NCBI GenBank assembly: GCA_938003595.1
Contig: CALKYH010000054.1
Coordinates: 1 to 24,979 of the forward strand
Direction of reading: 5' to 3'
Origin: an uncultured bacterium
GTDB lineage: Bacteria > Planctomycetota > Phycisphaerae > Phycisphaerales > UBA1924
Length of the DNA stretch: 24,979 bases
Under the pieces are notes generated by a model, which worked only from the letters and a program-made list of their open reading frames with translations, was not told the DNA's origin and made no database searches. Below, piece after piece: positions 22,889-24,979 of the stretch. The first letter of the stretch is position 1. Each line of letters opens with the position of its first letter. A program made the translations under genes and the position numbers.

Positions 22889-23530
22889 TCAGTGCATGCT
22901 GTCGTCGGGGCTGTCCATGTCGATCTCGCGCACGCCGCGGGCGCGCCGGATCGCCTCGGTCTGCGTGCGGATCATCGCCTGCACCTCGCGGAACGCGGGG
23001 ATGTGCGCCATGACGATGGTCGGGTGCGTGCGGTCGCTGGTGATCAGCTCGATCGTCCCGATGCCCACCATCCGCTGCAGCAGCGTCTGCCGCACCGTCG
23101 AGTCCTTGATGCGGTAGATCTCCACCTCGTCGAACACCCGGTTGAACACGCCCCGGGCCAACTTCAGCCGCTGCGTGGACAGCATGTAGCTCGTGCACGC
23201 GGTCACGATCACACGCCAGATCGCGTAGGGGATCGGGATGATCAGCACGCACAGCAGGAACACCGGCAGGTTCGACCACTGGCTCGGCGAGCCGCGCCAG
23301 ACCTCCTTCTCGTCCGCCGGGTCCACACCCACGCCGTGCCCGCGCGACGCCGCGAGTTCCTCGCGCGCCGCCACGCCCGGGCCGAAGGCGTCCTCGTCCG
23401 CCTCGATCCGCCGCGGCGTCACGCCCCGACCGCGCGCGAGACGATCCGCCTCCCCCACCGTCGAGGCCTGCACCAGGATCTCGACAGGACGACCGGAGCC
23501 TTCTTCAGAACCGAACACCCGAAACTGCAT
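22889..23530 (-). CDS. Membrane bacterial PH-domain (DUF304-like) protein
   Basis: This 213-residue protein has three parts. The N-terminus (about 1-45) has a VEILVQASTVGEADRLARGRGVTP-type pattern, which resembles the small beta-alpha module found at the start of GspF-like proteins. A charged linker follows. One hydrophobic hairpin or long membrane segment (about 88-115; LPVFLLCVLIIPIPYAIW) precedes a bacterial PH domain of the YdbS/YdbT type (YMLSTQRLKLARGVFNRVFDEVEIYRIKDSTVRQTLLQRMVGIGTIELIT, quoted only as its position 118-165). Such proteins are membrane-associated and functionally poorly defined. ATG 23530 follows GGAGGG by 8 bases. It lies 80 bp after gatA on the same strand; a 7-bp hairpin (23554-23571) sits between but lacks a T tract. 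Confidence 0.82.
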   Translation of the reverse strand: MQFRVFGSEEGSGRPVEILVQASTVGEADRLARGRGVTPRRIEADEDAFGPGVAAREELAASRGHGVGVDPADEKEVWRGSPSQWSNLPVFLLCVLIIPIPYAIWRVIVTACTSYMLSTQRLKLARGVFNRVFDEVEIYRIKDSTVRQTLLQRMVGIGTIELITSDRTHPTIVMAHIPAFREVQAMIRTQTEAIRRARGVREIDMDSPDDSMH

Positions 23531-23553
23531 ACGCCTGACCCTCCGCGCGGCGC

Positions 23554-23571
23554 CCGCTCGCTCCCGAGCGG
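23554..23571 (-). other. Hairpin between gatA and the PH-domain gene
   Basis: CCGCTCG and CGAGCGG form a perfect 7-bp stem around a 4-base loop, in the 80-bp gap between two minus-strand genes. No T run follows, so it is not a classical terminator. It might attenuate or protect the transcript. Confidence 0.3.
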
Positions 23572-23610
23572 CCCCGCCAGCGCCTTATTCCGTCGCCAAC
23601 CCCCGCGGTT

Positions 23611-24979
23611 TCAGCCCGCCGCGGGCGCCGTCTGCTTGTGCCAGGGCGTCTCCCGCTCGAACATCCGCGCGATCCGCAGCAGGCGCGCCTCGTCGAACGC
23701 CGGCCCCACCAGCTGCACGCCCACCGGCAGGCGCACGCCGTCCACCTCGGCCATGCCCGCGGGCATCGACAGCCCCGGCAGCCCCGCCATGTTCACCGTC
23801 ACCGTGTAGTAGTCCTCGAGGTACAGCGACAGCGGGTCGGCGTTCTTCTCGCCGAGCCGGAACGCCGGCCCCGGCGCCGTGGGCATGAGGATCGCCTGCA
23901 CCCCGGTGTGGCCCGAGGTGTCCGAGCCGGCGAACACCGCGTCGAAGTCGTTCTTGATGAGCCGGCGCACCTTCAGCGCCGTCAGGTAGTACGCGTCGTA
24001 GTACCCGCTGCTGAGCACATAGGTCCCGAGCATGATGCGCCGCTGCACCTCGGGGCCGAAGCCCTCGGCGCGGCTCTTGGCGTAGAGCGCGATCAGGTCG
24101 TCGCCGGGCGCGATCTCCGCGCGCCGGCCGTAGCGGATGCCGTCGAACCGCGCGAGGTTGGACGAGGCCTCCGCCGGCGCGACGATGTAGTACGCCGCGA
24201 TCCCGTGATCGAGCCGGGGCAGGTCCACCTCGACGATCTCCGCGCCCTGCTTGCGATAGACCTCGATCGCCTCGTCCAGGGCCTTCGCCACCGAGGGGTG
24301 GTTGCGGTCCGACCGCGCCTGCCGCGGCACGCCGAGGCGCAGCCCCTCCACCGGGCGCTCCAGGTCCTTCAGGAAGTCCGGCGTCTGCACCGGCGCCGAA
24401 GTCGAATCCAGCGGGTCGTGCCCGCACAGGACATTGAGCAGCAGCGCGCTGTCCGCGATGGTCCGCGAGAAGGGACCGATCTGATCAAGACTGGACGCGA
24501 ACGCCACCAGCCCGTACCGGCTGATGCGCCCGTAGGTCGGCTTCACGCCGACCAGCCCGCACAGCCCCGCCGGCTGGCGGATCGAGCCGCCCGTGTCGCT
24601 GCCGAGCGAGCCCGCGACCATCCCCGCCGCCACGGCCGCGGCGCTGCCGCCCGAACTGCCGCCCGGCGCCCGCTCGGGGTCCCACGGGTTGCCCGTCGGC
24701 CCGAACGCGGAGTTCTCGCACGACGAGCCCATCGCGAACTCATCGAGGTTCGTCTTCCCGACGATCACCGCGCCCGCGTCGAGCAACCGCTGCACCGCCG
24801 TACCGTTGAAGGGGGACTCGTAGTGCTCGAGGATCTTCGAGCCGCAGGTGGTGCACCCCCACTGGAGGCACATGTTGTCCTTGATGGCGATGGGCACGCC
24901 GGCCAGGGGTCCGATGGCGTGGGCGCTCTCGCCGGCGCCGATCCGCCGGTCGACCTCGCACGCCTGCTCAACCGCTTCT
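23611..24979 (-). CDS. gatA: Glutamyl-tRNA(Gln) amidotransferase subunit A, 5' end outside window
   Basis: This amidase-signature protein runs off the window edge, so its N-terminus is missing; at least 455 residues are present. The frame is open to the edge and reads EQACEVDRRIG then GPLAGVPIAIKDN, so the internal GTG at 24897 is not the start. The Ser-cisSer-Lys triad is visible: Lys in AIKDN, Ser in PGGSSGGS, and Ser in SDTGGSIRQPA. GatA releases ammonia from glutamine for GatB, which amidates Glu-tRNA(Gln), and often Asp-tRNA(Asn), in organisms lacking the cognate synthetases. Details such as YGRISRYGLVAFASSLDQIGP and the C-terminal MPAGMAEVDGVRLPVGVQ are GatA-like rather than generic amidase. 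gatB and gatC are not in view. Confidence 0.95.
   Translation of the reverse strand, partial: EAVEQACEVDRRIGAGESAHAIGPLAGVPIAIKDNMCLQWGCTTCGSKILEHYESPFNGTAVQRLLDAGAVIVGKTNLDEFAMGSSCENSAFGPTGNPWDPERAPGGSSGGSAAAVAAGMVAGSLGSDTGGSIRQPAGLCGLVGVKPTYGRISRYGLVAFASSLDQIGPFSRTIADSALLLNVLCGHDPLDSTSAPVQTPDFLKDLERPVEGLRLGVPRQARSDRNHPSVAKALDEAIEVYRKQGAEIVEVDLPRLDHGIAAYYIVAPAEASSNLARFDGIRYGRRAEIAPGDDLIALYAKSRAEGFGPEVQRRIMLGTYVLSSGYYDAYYLTALKVRRLIKNDFDAVFAGSDTSGHTGVQAILMPTAPGPAFRLGEKNADPLSLYLEDYYTVTVNMAGLPGLSMPAGMAEVDGVRLPVGVQLVGPAFDEARLLRIARMFERETPWHKQTAPAAG

Noticed and set aside
20676..23279. 867-residue minus-strand open frame
   Set aside because: Antisense to the metalloprotease, low complexity and without domains, and it crosses the strong terminator and another gene.
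24740..24961. GTG 24897 as the start of gatA
   Set aside because: The frame is open to the window edge and the residues before it (GPLAGVPIAIKDN context) belong to the conserved GatA core, so the true start is outside the window.

Overview
The window is very GC-rich, densely coding bacterial DNA, read here entirely from sequence. Several traits point to a planctomycete of the Phycisphaerae type: a secreted metalloprotease ending in a dockerin-like EF-hand pair, an FHA-GspE fusion ATPase, paired secreted amidohydrolases, outer-membrane and lipoprotein genes, and GatA-dependent tRNA amidation. That placement is inference. No rRNA, CRISPR array, complete insertion sequence or origin was seen.

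Layout. (1) 1-2381 is a scarred tRNA-Gly region. It holds a 19-bp copy of a tRNA-Gly core (58-76), a decayed integrase-like reading frame (277-615, minus), a canonical tRNA-Gly(CCC) (686-757), a short-chain dehydrogenase (833-1714), a truncated extra copy of a patatin gene (1743-2135) and a second tRNA-Gly(CCC) with a perfect TATAAT upstream but an altered D-loop (2205-2277). (2) 2382-6824 is a complete phosphorelay operon: two-receiver hybrid histidine kinase, HPt protein, and receiver-PP2C phosphatase, with overlapping genes. (3) 7002-8240 is the full-length patatin-like lipoprotein that matches the fragment in region 1. (4) 8364-12193 is a three-gene envelope operon: DUF3300 protein with Gln/Asn-rich repeats, DUF2950 lipoprotein, OprB-type porin. 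(5) 12224-17403, minus strand, holds two tandem exported amidohydrolases (one with its metal ligands, one without), an M20 metallo-amidohydrolase and a fatty acid desaturase. (6) 17565-22826, plus strand, holds an exported c-type haem protein with an internally duplicated N-terminal domain, the FHA-GspE ATPase, and a matrixin-like protease with a strong terminator. (7) 22889-24979, minus strand, holds a membrane PH-domain protein and gatA, cut by the window edge.

The genes form separate modules. The phosphorelay probably ends in dephosphorylation of an anti-anti-sigma-type partner that is not in the window. The amidohydrolase/M20 cluster looks like extracytoplasmic amide or peptide breakdown. 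The DUF3300/DUF2950/porin cluster looks like an envelope assembly.

The observations most worth following are the active/inactive amidohydrolase pair, the four-histidine duplicated domain fused to a c-haem module, the mosaic identity pattern of the patatin fragment, and the two mismatched tRNA-Gly(CCC) genes beside an integrase remnant.
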